Shown here one piece after another: positions 56,010-64,000 of a stretch of 64,000 nt of DNA. The notes beneath the pieces are model-generated. The model ran no database searches. It worked only from the letters and a program-made list of their open reading frames with translations, and was not told the DNA's origin. Location of the stretch: positions 1 to 64,000 of the forward strand of contig CAXXRT010000055.1 in NCBI GenBank assembly GCA_963666945.2, read 5' to 3'. Numbering within the stretch: the stretch's first letter is position 1; each line of letters begins with the position of its first letter. The position numbers and the translations under genes are program-made. This stretch comes from G963666945 sp963666945 (GTDB lineage: Bacteria > Bacteroidota > Bacteroidia > Bacteroidales > Marinifilaceae).

Positions 56010-56392
56010 CGTATCAATGGAAAATTCCTTTATTATGTTTTTATTGCTCGGGGAAATGAGATACTAAAAAATCAAATAGAAATAAATAGAATTATTGTTT
56101 TTCGGTAAATGATAAGTGCACCTGTGTAAACCCCGCAACTACTATCCTTTCTGTAATAGACAATATTAAACCTCATAAATCATATAAAACTACTTTAAAT
56201 AGTATTGCAGATGCCTCTCTAGTTGGAGCCAGAGCTAATCAACGCTCATGTCTTGTTAATTGTGAAATGATAAAGGAGGTAAATAAATACTTCGGGGGTC
56301 GTTATATACTTGTTCTTGAGGATGGTAACCTGACAAAAATAACTACTGGCAGAAAATATGCCGATGTTGTTAAGAATATTCTTTCGTTTTAG
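56010..56392 (+). pseudogene. LytTR DNA-binding domain remnant
   Basis: One frame gives RINGKFLYYVFIARGNEILK, then NQIEINRIIVFR and a stop. The next frame continues CTCVNPATTILSVIDNIKPH and ends with the LytTR block RSCLVNCEMIKEVNKYFGGR, YILVLEDGNLTKITTGRKYA and VVKNILSF before a TAG at 56390-56392. This is the order of strands in the LytTR domain of AgrA/LytR-type regulators. The receiver domain is absent and the frame is broken, so it is a remnant. Confidence 0.6.
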
Positions 56393-56466
56393 GTGAGTGG
56401 TAAAATGTGTACAACTTTTAATATGGCAAATCGTAAATCTATTAATATATAATAAAGCTTTGCGAA

Positions 56467-57114
56467 ATGAAAAAAGTATTATTTACCTCAATTGCTATAT
56501 TAATTAGTTTTATTGTATTTGCTCAAACTAATTTATATGAAAATCCTGATTTTGACAAGATCTCAAAGGAGCATAAGATTATTGGGATTATGCCTTTTAA
56601 AGCTTCTGTGACTTTAAGGCCCAGGCAAATGAAGGATATAACTTCTGAGCAGTTGGCCAGGATGGAGAAGGCAGAAGGCATGGAGATCCAATCGGCAATG
56701 TATTCCTGGTTTATGAAAAGAGAAAAACGGCGTACATTGACCGTTAAGGTTCAGGGTCCTATGGTGACTAATGCCAGATTGAAAAAAGCGGGTGTTACCC
56801 TTGAGAATTTTGAAGAATTTACTCCTGCTGAATTGGCTAAAATACTTGAAGTTGATGCTGTTATTATGGGAACATTTGAAACCAATAAGCCAATGTCTGA
56901 AGGGGCTTCAATTGCTTTGGGTTTAGTTGCAGGTTTCTGGGGAAGTACTAATAAGGCTACCATCAATCTTTTTATTTATAATGCAAAAGATGGAGAACTA
57001 TTAGTGAATTACAACAAAGGTGTTTCGGGATCACTGGGTAGTTCAAGTGAGGATTTGGTTAATGTACTTATGAGAAAGGCTTCAAGGAGAATTGCATACA
57101 CAAAGAAAAAGTAA
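56467..57114 (+). CDS. Secreted protein of unknown function, CsgG/GNA1162-like outline
   Basis: A 215-residue protein with a signal peptide (1-19, ending IVFAQ). The mature part has HKIIGIMPFKASVTLRP, a helix, and AKILEVDAVIMGTFETNKPM followed by a glycine-rich helix (GASIALGLVAGFWGS) and a strand INLFIYNAKDG. This order (IGIMPF, then VDAVIxG, then a 'xxDxxxGxLL' strand) resembles the CsgG/GNA1162/YajG-type nucleotide-independent assembly folds. A function is not assignable. Confidence 0.6.
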   Translation: MKKVLFTSIAILISFIVFAQTNLYENPDFDKISKEHKIIGIMPFKASVTLRPRQMKDITSEQLARMEKAEGMEIQSAMYSWFMKREKRRTLTVKVQGPMVTNARLKKAGVTLENFEEFTPAELAKILEVDAVIMGTFETNKPMSEGASIALGLVAGFWGSTNKATINLFIYNAKDGELLVNYNKGVSGSLGSSSEDLVNVLMRKASRRIAYTKKK

Positions 57115-57213
57115 TTTTTATTGCTATTATTAAAGTTATGATATTGACATTTTTATCTTTGTATAATTATTTTTGTTATACGGATATAATACCATTATTA
57201 ATAAATCAAGAAA

Positions 57214-57504
57214 ATGTATATAGTATCATTGACTTATAAAGTATCATTGGAAAAGATTGAAGAGTTCTTGCCAAAGCATGTAGAGTATTTAAAAAAACAA
57301 TATAGTTTGGGAAATTTTATTGCCTCTGGTCGTAAAGTACCAAGAACGGGAGGGGTAATATTATCGAATGTGTCTGATGAGACCAAATTGATGGAGGTGT
57401 TGGATAAAGATCCTTTTAAGCAAAATAATCTTGCTGATTACGATGTAATAGAGTTTGTGCCTAGTATGGTTTGTGATGAACTAAAATTTTTGATAGGAGA
57501 ATAA
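57214..57504 (+). CDS. YCII-related domain protein (YciI family)
   Basis: A 96-residue alpha-beta barrel protein. It has the YCII pattern: strand IVSLTYKVSLEKIEEFLPKH, GNFIASGRKVPRTGGVIL, and DPFKQNNLADYDVIEFVPS. The conserved His and Asp of the putative active site are present (PKHVEYLK, DKDPF). The family is a small-molecule-binding dimer of unclear reaction. Confidence 0.88.
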   Translation: MYIVSLTYKVSLEKIEEFLPKHVEYLKKQYSLGNFIASGRKVPRTGGVILSNVSDETKLMEVLDKDPFKQNNLADYDVIEFVPSMVCDELKFLIGE

Positions 57505-57610
57505 AGACAGCAGCTTAAGCATGATAGATTATTTAAGGAAATAGAAAGGAGTCTTTGCTGATTAAGAAGTTAAAAAAATTATAAATACTAGAATATTAAT
57601 TAATTATATT

Positions 57611-57802
57611 GTGACAAAAAGAAAGATAATATGGTTGGTTATATTAGTGATTTTATGGAGTAGTTATGGGATATGGGAGTACCATGTTACTCAATGGGCT
57701 AAAACAGTACAGACACCTGTTATTCGTGTTGATTTAGTGTTAATAATTCCTATTTTAATTGCATTTACAGTTTTTACATTGTATAAGTTATTTAGAAAAT
57801 AG
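57611..57802 (+). CDS. Small two-helix membrane protein
   Basis: A 63-residue frame starting with GTG. It has two hydrophobic helices (about 6-24 and 42-58) with a short charged link (EYHVTQWAKTVQTPVIR). No family is recognised. It is followed at once by the queH 3' remnant on the other strand. Confidence 0.45.
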   Translation: MTKRKIIWLVILVILWSSYGIWEYHVTQWAKTVQTPVIRVDLVLIIPILIAFTVFTLYKLFRK

Positions 57803-57827
57803 ATGCAAATGAGAAATGTCTAGGTTT

Positions 57828-57929
57828 TTACTTATTAATTTCAATTAATGGTTTGGCATTGGATTTGCGCCATTTATTCGAGTTTCTTAGACTAAATTCG
57901 CAGCCACAGTATACATGGTTGTAAAAGTG
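57828..57929 (-). pseudogene. Duplicated 3' end of queH
   Basis: Read on the minus strand, the last 33 codons of queH recur with changes: FYNHVYCGCEFSLRNSNKWR, then KSNAKPLIEINK and a stop, against FYNQLYCGCEFSLRDSNKWR and KNKGKPLIDINK in the intact gene. Positions are offset by 482 bases with no gaps across about 102 bases. There is no start. The small glsB-like gene sits exactly between the two copies. Confidence 0.9.
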
Positions 57930-57931
57930 AA

Positions 57932-58183
57932 TTATTTCCGTTTTTTAAATAATATGTTAAACAGAATCAATATAATTATTGCTCCCACAGTACATGTTAG
58001 TATTACTCCAATCCACCCTGTGCCAAGATTAATACCAAGTTTTCCAAAAATCCAGTAGCCGAAATAACCACCAATAAGCCCCACTATTATATTACCAATA
58101 ATATTTAGGCCACTGCCTCTGTAAATCATACTGGCCACCCAACCAGCTATTGCGCCAATAATAAGAGTAACTATAATTTCCAT
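57932..58183 (-). CDS. GlsB/YeaQ/YmgE family stress-response membrane protein
   Basis: An 83-residue protein with three hydrophobic segments and the family's glycine pattern: GAIAGWVASMIYRGSGLNII, NIIVGLIGGYFGYWIFGKLG, and a last helix (VGAIIILILFNILF). Members are small transglycosylase-associated or general stress membrane proteins of unclear role. The stop codon lies two bases from the end of the queH remnant, so the gene fills the whole gap between the two queH ends. Confidence 0.92.
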   Translation of the reverse strand: MEIIVTLIIGAIAGWVASMIYRGSGLNIIGNIIVGLIGGYFGYWIFGKLGINLGTGWIGVILTCTVGAIIILILFNILFKKRK

Positions 58184-58309
58184 TTTTTTAGTTTTAAATC
58201 ATTTATTAAATATTAATTTATCACTATTTTACTGATTTTTGTAGTAAAAGTTACGGTATAGTTTGCGATTTTACTTAATTTTATAATAGGTTAGAGTTTG
58301 GATTTTCAA

Positions 58310-58936
58310 TTACTTATTAATATCTATTAACGGTTTACCTTTGTTTTTGCGCCATTTGTTGGAATCTCTCAGGCTGAATTCGCAGCCGCAGTATAGTTGG
58401 TTGTAGAAATCGTATTCTTTGGTTATCTGGTTTCTGCGTTCGCTTAGTCCTTGTTTGCGCCAGTTTTGTTCCCAGAAAATAACGTCGGGGTATTGTGAAG
58501 TAGCATAACGCCCTGCTTCAAATATTTGTTCAAGACTTTTCCATCGTGAAGAGGCTAGGGTAGTGGTGATTACCTTAAAGTTGTTTTCGTGAGCATATCT
58601 GGCTGTTGCAAGCATTCGTTGTTTAAAGCAATTAAGACAGCGCTCTCCTCTTTCTGGCTCATCTTCCATACCTTTCATACACTCTAGCCAATATTCATGA
58701 TTGTAGTCGGCGTCTATAAAATCAAGGCCAAGAGATTCGGCATACCTAATATTTTCAGCTTTTCTAATTTCGTATTCTTTTTTTGGAAAAATATTGGGGT
58801 TGTGATAAAATATGGTTGGACGTATGTTGTTATCCAACAGGCATTCTATTATAGCGGTTGAACATGGGGCACAACAAGAATGAAGCAATATTTTTGTTGC
58901 TCCTCCAGGGACTTGTAGTTGTACTTTTCTCTTCAT
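58310..58936 (-). CDS. queH: Epoxyqueuosine reductase QueH
   Basis: A 208-residue enzyme doing the last step of queuosine synthesis: reduction of epoxyqueuosine in tRNA. The iron-sulphur and metal-ligand cysteines appear as LLHSCCAPCSTA near the start, GERCLNCFKQRM in the middle, and YCGCEFSL near the end. QueF, the earlier step, is encoded 90 bases upstream on the same strand. The 3' end is duplicated at 57828-57929. Confidence 0.94.
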   Translation of the reverse strand: MKRKVQLQVPGGATKILLHSCCAPCSTAIIECLLDNNIRPTIFYHNPNIFPKKEYEIRKAENIRYAESLGLDFIDADYNHEYWLECMKGMEDEPERGERCLNCFKQRMLATARYAHENNFKVITTTLASSRWKSLEQIFEAGRYATSQYPDVIFWEQNWRKQGLSERRNQITKEYDFYNQLYCGCEFSLRDSNKWRKNKGKPLIDINK

Positions 58937-59026
58937 GTTCTCTAAAATTAATGTTTTAATAAATATATAAAGAAGCCTGAGATAGTTAATTTATACTTTG
59001 TTTTATTATTCAAATGCTCAGAATAA

Positions 59027-59902
59027 TTACTGCCTTATAAGTTTATGATCTCTGATGTTAACGTTTATGAGATTTTCAGGTAATAATTCCTGTTTGTTTG
59101 CCCTAACAGGGCAGATATCTATACCTCCTCTGCGGGTGAATAAGCATGCGACCATAAGTTCTTTAGGTTGTAGAAAGTCCCACAGTCTTTTGTATATCAT
59201 CTCACATACTTCTTCGTGAAAATGGTATTCGTTTCTGAAGGATACCAGATATTGGAGTAGTGATAGCTGGTCTATAGTTTTTTCTGCTTTAATATGTATA
59301 TATACCGATCCCCAGTCTGGCTGATGGGTAATCTTGCAATTACTGCGCAGAAGGTTAGTTGCTACTTTTATTGTTGATGACTCTTCTTTTTCTATTTTCA
59401 ATAGCTCGGGAGATTCCTTATAGTGATCGAAATTTATGTTTTCGGCTTCTTTATTTCCATCAAGAAGAGTGTAATCTGAAAAATCTAAGGCTTCTTCTTG
59501 CTGTGTTTCAAAATAACAGACATTTACTTCGGTTTTCAATGCTGAAGATAAATCGTTTTTTATTGTGTCCAGAACTTCCTTTAGTCCGTCTTCTTTGGTG
59601 TTTCCAAACCTACTCATATTGAAAGAGTTGAGGTATAGTTTTAAGGATTTACTTTCAACAAGGAACAGATTGTCGGAGCCATAGGTTATTTTTAACATAC
59701 CGGTAACCGGAAGACCATTTTTTGTCATGAACCCCAGTTCGTAGGAGTGCCATATATCGCAGCCAGTAAATATCTCTGGTTTCTCTTTGATATTGTATAA
59801 TTTCCTATTCTCGTAACGTGGAATAGCCAGTATTAAAGATGGATCGTAATGCTGTGGAAACGATACTCTTTTGCCTAGATATTTTGATTCTATAGGTTCC
59901 AT
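59027..59902 (-). CDS. queF: NADPH-dependent 7-cyano-7-deazaguanine reductase, long (YqcD/QueF type II) form
   Basis: A 291-residue two-domain QueF that reduces preQ0 to preQ1 with NADPH in queuosine synthesis. The catalytic Cys is in LRSNCKITHQPDWGSVYIHI near residue 195. The substrate-binding motif ESKSLKLYLNSFN (residue 93 on) is in the N-terminal domain, which is typical of the long form. The chosen start is MEPIESKYLGKRV at 59902. It sits between corA and queH. Confidence 0.94.
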   Translation of the reverse strand: MEPIESKYLGKRVSFPQHYDPSLILAIPRYENRKLYNIKEKPEIFTGCDIWHSYELGFMTKNGLPVTGMLKITYGSDNLFLVESKSLKLYLNSFNMSRFGNTKEDGLKEVLDTIKNDLSSALKTEVNVCYFETQQEEALDFSDYTLLDGNKEAENINFDHYKESPELLKIEKEESSTIKVATNLLRSNCKITHQPDWGSVYIHIKAEKTIDQLSLLQYLVSFRNEYHFHEEVCEMIYKRLWDFLQPKELMVACLFTRRGGIDICPVRANKQELLPENLINVNIRDHKLIRQ

Positions 59903-59944
59903 TATTTTCTGTTTTATCTGGCACAAAGGTATAAAATATAAGTT

Positions 59945-61009
59945 TTACAGCCATTTTTTCTTTTTGAAATACATTATCATTATTATAATCACGCCTATCA
60001 TTATTCCCAATATTATAAAATAACCGTATTTCCAGTGCAGCTCCGGTATGTTGTCGAAATTCATACCATAGATGCCTGCAATAAATGTCAGTGGAATAAA
60101 GATTGTAGCTATAATGGTCAATACCTGCATCACCTGATTCATTTTGTTGCTTAGTCCTGAGTGGTAGAGATCCATGATATTTGCTATTGTATCTCGCTGA
60201 GTTTCTATGTTTTCATTTAGTTGAATGATGTGTTCATATACATCGTTAAGGTAACGTGTTGTTCCTTCAGAAATAAGGATGTTTGGATCTTTTTGAATAT
60301 AGCTTATGACTTCCCGAAGTGGGTTTATATATTTCTTGGCTTTAATTAGTTGTTTTTTGAGATTCTGAATTTCTTGTAATAATTGTGAATCTGTTGAAAG
60401 AAGGACCTTTTCCTCTAGTATTTCTGTCTCTTCGCTGATATGTTCTGTTATAAAGAAATAGTTATCCACTACAGTGTCTATTAGTCGGTAAAGCAGGTAA
60501 TCGTTTTTCTTCTCACGCATATTACCTTTTTTTGTTCGTATTCTTTCTCTTAATGCATTAAAGATATCTCCTTCCTGTTCCTGAAAGCTTAAAAGCCAGT
60601 TTTTACCGAGGATTAAGCTTACTTGTTCTGATGTTATGGTGTTTTTATCTTTGTCAAGATCAAGCATTTTTAGGGAAAGAAATATATAATCATCAAATTC
60701 CTCAACTTTAGGTCTGTGGCTTGTGTTAAGAACATCCTCCAATAATAGAGGATGCAGGTTGAATATTTTTCCAATAGTTGATATGGTTTCAGTGTCGTGA
60801 AGTCCGTCTATATTTATCCAGCTTACAGTATCTTTTTCAATAAAAGGAATACATTCTTCAGGACTTTCTAGAGTCTTTTCAGTTAAGTTGAATAGGTCGT
60901 AATCAATAATTGAAATCCTAACGTTTTCTGCTTTCTGTTTTCCTATATGTATCAAAGAGCCAGGAGGTAAACCAGCTTTTTGGGATATGGAATTTTTTTT
61001 GTTTTTCAT
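59945..61009 (-). CDS. corA: Magnesium/cobalt transporter CorA
   Basis: A 354-residue channel. A cytoplasmic N-terminal funnel (about 1-285, with ISWINIDGLHDTETISTIG-like family blocks) leads to two C-terminal membrane helices. The pore signature YGMNFDNIPE lies at their junction (about 310-320). The last residues are basic (KKKKWL). It overlaps neither neighbour, but lies 6 bases from mscS and 42 bases from the queF start, so the three are probably co-transcribed. Confidence 0.95.
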   Translation of the reverse strand: MKNKKNSISQKAGLPPGSLIHIGKQKAENVRISIIDYDLFNLTEKTLESPEECIPFIEKDTVSWINIDGLHDTETISTIGKIFNLHPLLLEDVLNTSHRPKVEEFDDYIFLSLKMLDLDKDKNTITSEQVSLILGKNWLLSFQEQEGDIFNALRERIRTKKGNMREKKNDYLLYRLIDTVVDNYFFITEHISEETEILEEKVLLSTDSQLLQEIQNLKKQLIKAKKYINPLREVISYIQKDPNILISEGTTRYLNDVYEHIIQLNENIETQRDTIANIMDLYHSGLSNKMNQVMQVLTIIATIFIPLTFIAGIYGMNFDNIPELHWKYGYFIILGIMIGVIIIMIMYFKKKKWL

Positions 61010-61015
61010 TTTTTC

Positions 61016-61888
61016 CTATGATTTGGCATTTGGTGGAAGATCTTTTTTATAGACAATGGTTCTGTAAGGGAATGGTATTTCAATCCCTTCTGCATCGAAT
61101 CGTTTTTTTATGGCCCTGTTTATGTCACTGTGCATCTGGAAACCAACAGATGGGTCGTCGGTCCACACATATGCCCGCATATTAACACTCGATTCTCCAA
61201 AGCCAATAACTCTAACTGCAACCTGGGGTGTTCCGTCTTTTTTTTGTTTTGTTGTCCTGTTGTCAATACAAAATGGATGTTTCACGGATTCTTCCTGCAT
61301 TATTTTAATGGCAAGATCAATATCACTGTCGTAGCTTATACCTACTTCTATCCATTTGCATATCTTTTTGTCGTGTATACTGTCGTTGGTTATTACCTCC
61401 GAGCCCATGGTTGAATTAGGTATTATTATGCGCTTGTTTTTAAAGTCGTTGATAATGGTGTGTCTCAGGGTTATATCCTCGACAACACCGTATTCCATAT
61501 TGCCTACTTTAATCATGTCTCCAACCCTGAAAGGTTTGAATATTACTATAAATATTCCGTTTATAATATTTGCAAATGCCTGCTGAGATGCAAATCCAAC
61601 AATGGCTACCAGAATACCTGCACTGGCAAAAAGAGTAACTGTTAGGGTTTTTAATCTGGGTATTAAGGATATAATAGCTCCAATTGCTATAAGCCAGATA
61701 ATTGTTGAAACAGCATTCTTAAGGAATTTATATCCTGTCGGGTCTGCATTTAGTTTTTTTGATGCAGTAAGGAAGGTTTTGTTTATCATCCATCTTACTA
61801 CGCGCGTAGCAACAATTGCTCCTATAAGGAATAGTGAAATAAGAATAATGGTATTCCAGTCTGTATGAATGTTGTTGAATATTTTCAT
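61016..61888 (-). CDS. MscS family mechanosensitive ion channel
   Basis: A 290-residue small-conductance channel subunit. Three membrane helices (about 12-32, 58-80 and 83-105) are followed by the MscS beta domain (GDMIKVGNMEYGVVEDITLRHT) and the C-terminal alpha-beta domain ending in IPFPYRTIVYKK. The third helix has the pore pattern FASAGILVAIVGFASQQAFA. Such channels open on osmotic downshock. It immediately precedes corA on the same strand. Confidence 0.93.
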   Translation of the reverse strand: MKIFNNIHTDWNTIILISLFLIGAIVATRVVRWMINKTFLTASKKLNADPTGYKFLKNAVSTIIWLIAIGAIISLIPRLKTLTVTLFASAGILVAIVGFASQQAFANIINGIFIVIFKPFRVGDMIKVGNMEYGVVEDITLRHTIINDFKNKRIIIPNSTMGSEVITNDSIHDKKICKWIEVGISYDSDIDLAIKIMQEESVKHPFCIDNRTTKQKKDGTPQVAVRVIGFGESSVNMRAYVWTDDPSVGFQMHSDINRAIKKRFDAEGIEIPFPYRTIVYKKDLPPNAKS

Positions 61889-61978
61889 CTTTTACGATAA
61901 TTTATTTCTTTTTTAGCAGGAAAGTTTCTGTTGACTTTTGTACAAAATATTGGTTCGGCGATTTTCTAAATCCTAATC

Positions 61979-62740
61979 CTATTTTGATCTTTTTATTTTT
62001 ACATATATATGTTTGATGTGTGTTTTTTCGACTTCTCTTTCATCCACTTTAAAATATTTGTCCAAGGATTTTATTAAAGGAGTTAGTTTTGGGAAACCGT
62101 AGTTTCTTGGATCGAAATCTGGTTTCTTTTTGATAATTAAATTTCCTACATCTGCCAGAAAGGCCCATCCTGTATCATCGGCTAAATCCTCAACAGATGC
62201 TTTTATTAATTGAATAAAACTATTGTCGATTTTATCGAATTCCGTTGATGTTCCCTGAGTATGGGGAGTTGTGGTTTCGGTGGCTTTTATAATCTCTTTT
62301 GCACCAATTATTTCTATGTAGATAAATTTATCGCAGGCCACAATAAAGGGTTTTGGTGTTTTCTTTTCACCTATGCCAATGACCAGCATTCCTGATTCTC
62401 TTAATCTTATAGCTAAACGGGTGAAATCGCTATCGCTTGATACAAGGCAAAAGCCGTCGACTTTTTGACTGTGCAGGATATCCATTGCGTCAATAATCAT
62501 CGCAGAATCTGTTGCGTTTTTACCCGTTGTGTAACTATATTGCTGAATAGGGGTAATGGCGTGTTCCAATAGTGCAGGTTTCCATCCCGAGACAGTTGGT
62601 TTAGTCCAATCTCCATATATTCTTTTTATACTTGGAACTCCGAGTTTTGCAATCTCATCAAGCATTCCTTTTATATTAGAATAAGGTATATTGTCTGCAT
62701 CTATGAGTACTGCAAGGTTTAAATCTTTTTTTCCTCTCAT
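61979..62740 (-). CDS. NYN domain protein with C-terminal LOTUS/OST-HTH-like domain
   Basis: A 253-residue protein. The N-terminal NYN (PIN-like) domain has the acidic ribonuclease pattern: LAVLIDADNIPYSNIKG near the start, NATDSAMIIDAMDIL, and SSDSDFTRLAIRLRESG. Residues 165-250 form a smaller domain (IQLIKASVEDLADDTGWAFLADVGN, DPRNYGFPKLTPLIKSL) typical of LOTUS/OST-HTH RNA-binding domains. This DUF88/LabA-like pair is widespread, and probably an RNA-processing nuclease. It lies upstream of mscS on the same strand. Confidence 0.88.
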   Translation of the reverse strand: MRGKKDLNLAVLIDADNIPYSNIKGMLDEIAKLGVPSIKRIYGDWTKPTVSGWKPALLEHAITPIQQYSYTTGKNATDSAMIIDAMDILHSQKVDGFCLVSSDSDFTRLAIRLRESGMLVIGIGEKKTPKPFIVACDKFIYIEIIGAKEIIKATETTTPHTQGTSTEFDKIDNSFIQLIKASVEDLADDTGWAFLADVGNLIIKKKPDFDPRNYGFPKLTPLIKSLDKYFKVDEREVEKTHIKHIYVKIKRSK

Positions 62741-62989
62741 TATATGTATTGTATTTATAGTTGATTATACGGAGTGTAGATACCGTATGGTTTTATTGTT
62801 TTAATTTAGTAATAGATTTCTATATATAAAAATTATTTTTTTGATATTTAGATTCTGAAGTTATCTTTTTATTGTAAAGAATCTTTTCCTTGCTAAAGAT
62901 AAACCCTTATCAGCTGGTTATAATGTGTTGTTTTGTTTTTTTCATTTTAAATAGTAATTTAGCTGATAAATAATTTTAAAAGACTGGAA

Positions 62990-63355
62990 ATGAGTAAAAA
63001 TGTTGTAGTGCTTGGAGCGAGTGATAAGGTAGACAGATATTCTAATAAGGCGGTTAAATTTTTAGTAGAGAAAGGTTATAATGTTATCCCCGTTCATCCT
63101 CGTGTTAAGGTTATAGACAATATTGAAGTGTTGAAAAACATTGATGAATTAACAACTGATATTGATACAGTTACATTGTATGTGAATCCCACATTGCTAG
63201 AGAATTATGTGGATTCTTTACTGAATAAAAATATAAGAAGGGTGATATTTAACCCGGGTACGGAGTCTGAAAGTGTAAAAGAAAAACTAGAAGCTAAAGG
63301 TATCGAGACAATTGAGGCTTGTACCTTAGTTATGCTTAGGACCGGGCAGTTCTAA
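62990..63355 (+). CDS. CoA-binding domain protein (YccU-like)
   Basis: A 121-residue Rossmann-fold protein. The start VVVLGASDKVDRYSNKAVKFLVEKGY has the CoA-binding glycine loop. YNVIPVHPRVKVI, VTLYVNPTLL and the closing GIETIEACTLVMLRTGQF match the short stand-alone CoA-binding family (PF13380). It lacks the C-terminal catalytic domains of acyl-CoA synthetases. Function unknown. Confidence 0.88.
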   Translation: MSKNVVVLGASDKVDRYSNKAVKFLVEKGYNVIPVHPRVKVIDNIEVLKNIDELTTDIDTVTLYVNPTLLENYVDSLLNKNIRRVIFNPGTESESVKEKLEAKGIETIEACTLVMLRTGQF

Positions 63356-63433
63356 TACATGATATATTGGTTTTAATACTCTGATTTTTTTGTAATTAAT
63401 TCTATATGTAGTCCTGATACCAATATCTCTTTT

Positions 63434-64000
63434 TTATTTTTTATTACGTTTTTTTGATTCTTCAAGCTTTTTCATATATTCTTTTGCTGCTTTTTTAACT
63501 TTAGGAGCAAGAATAAGTGCAGCGATCATGGTGGGGAAGGCCATAAGGGCATACATGCTATCGATTAGATTTACAATTACTCCTAGAGAAGAAACAGAGC
63601 CCAGTACTATGGCTATCAAGAAGAAATAGTTGTACCAATGTTTTCTTTCTGCTCCAATTAAATAGCTGAGGCATTTACTTCCGTAGTATGGGAAAGCAAA
63701 GAGGGTAGTTAGGGAAAAAATTGCTACACATATAATAAGTATATATTTCCCTACATAAGGAATGCCCATTTCAAAGGCATGTAGTGTTAATGTTACTCCG
63801 TTGGCTTCACTGGTTTGCCAAACACCTGTTACTATTATCGTGAAAGCGGTCATTGAACACACTATTATTGTATCGATTATTGGACCAAGCATTGCAACAA
63901 GTCCTTCTCTTATGGGCTCGTTTGTTTGGGCTGCACCATGAGCCATTGGGGCTGTTCCAATACCTGCTTCATTGGAGAATGCTGCTCTTTTAGCTCCTAT
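63434..64000 (-). CDS. Alanine or glycine:cation symporter (AGCS family), C-terminal part
   Basis: The frame is open to the window edge, so the 5' end is missing. The part seen starts IGAKRAAFSNEAGIGTAPMA, the central AGCS signature, then continues with about five membrane helices and the family block VGKYILIICVAIFSLTTLF. The C-terminus is Lys-rich and cytoplasmic (KKAAKEYMKKLEESKKRNKK). The family imports alanine or glycine with sodium or protons. It is convergent with the CoA-binding gene. Confidence 0.92.
   Translation of the reverse strand: MGAKRAAFSNEAGIGTAPMAHGAAQTNEPIREGLVAMLGPIIDTIIVCSMTAFTIIVTGVWQTSEANGVTLTLHAFEMGIPYVGKYILIICVAIFSLTTLFAFPYYGSKCLSYLIGAERKHWYNYFFLIAIVLGSVSSLGVIVNLIDSMYALMAFPTMIAALILAPKVKKAAKEYMKKLEESKKRNKK

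Noticed and set aside
1..64000. CRISPR arrays
   Set aside because: No regularly spaced short direct repeats were seen. The 11-base tandem repeat at 53741-53784 has no spacers.
1..64000. tRNA or rRNA genes
   Set aside because: No cloverleaf with a T-loop (GGTTCAAATC-like) or rRNA-like stretch stood out in the intergenic regions, though reading by eye can miss a tRNA.

Overview
The window is low-GC DNA from a member of the Bacteroidota, most like the marine or anaerobic Bacteroidales/Marinilabiliales. The evidence is the set of family-typical proteins (DUF5020, DUF6263 and DUF6266 proteins, a long SecA with a C-terminal zinc motif, a TonB receptor with an N-terminal carboxypeptidase-like domain, RHS pairs with a DUF6443-like start), the lack of Shine-Dalgarno sequences, and promoters of the TTTG-N19/20-TAnnTTTG type. 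The species cannot be named from the sequence.

Layout. 1-2862: end of a type II secretion/type IV pilus-like cluster (frameshifted surface or minor-pilin-like gene, two prepilin-like genes, a GspF/PilC membrane protein). 2863-15203: an RHS polymorphic-toxin locus with two long secreted RHS proteins, a first toxin tip and immunity candidate, then two promoterless orphan tip/immunity cassettes repeating the RHS core. The locus ends in a dead copy of the 3' end of gspF (15204-15595), so it is bracketed by direct repeats of that gene end. 15607-25768: EamA transporter, lipoproteins, YccF, pirin, DUF523, thioesterase, a Tsx-like porin with a purine permease, a universal stress protein, and a hemerythrin protein paired with a LuxR-type regulator. 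25976-38117: housekeeping genes (secA, lgt, an rRNA methyltransferase, murB, ddl, rluD-like, PASTA protein, rpmH, rsmG). 38389-48345: arcA, sucCD, a hybrid kinase, a decayed nuclease/phosphatase gene, cca, thioredoxin, Nudix, pyrE and an SRPBCC protein. 48536-57802: a second sensor kinase, an SMR exporter, a TonB receptor and many small Bacteroidota-type proteins. 57828-64000: queH and queF, corA, mscS, a NYN-domain protein, a CoA-binding protein and an alanine/sodium symporter cut by the window edge.

Two themes stand out. First, the RHS locus is a modular toxin store: nearly identical core sequence precedes three unrelated C-termini, each followed at once by a small membrane-anchored beta-rich protein. 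One tip carries an HEAYGHG motif, and its partner resembles the TIMP/netrin-like OB fold, which suggests a metalloprotease toxin with a TIMP-like antidote. Second, two loci (gspF-RHS and queH-glsB) share one architecture: intact gene, inserted cargo, then a diverged second copy of that gene's 3' end.

The window also carries many frameshifts (pilus gene, ddl, PASTA gene, hybrid kinase, cca), most at short homopolymers, beside clearly decayed genes (an EEP-family gene, a citF-like remnant, a LytTR remnant). Some may be sequencing errors. The multiply damaged ones look like real gene loss.
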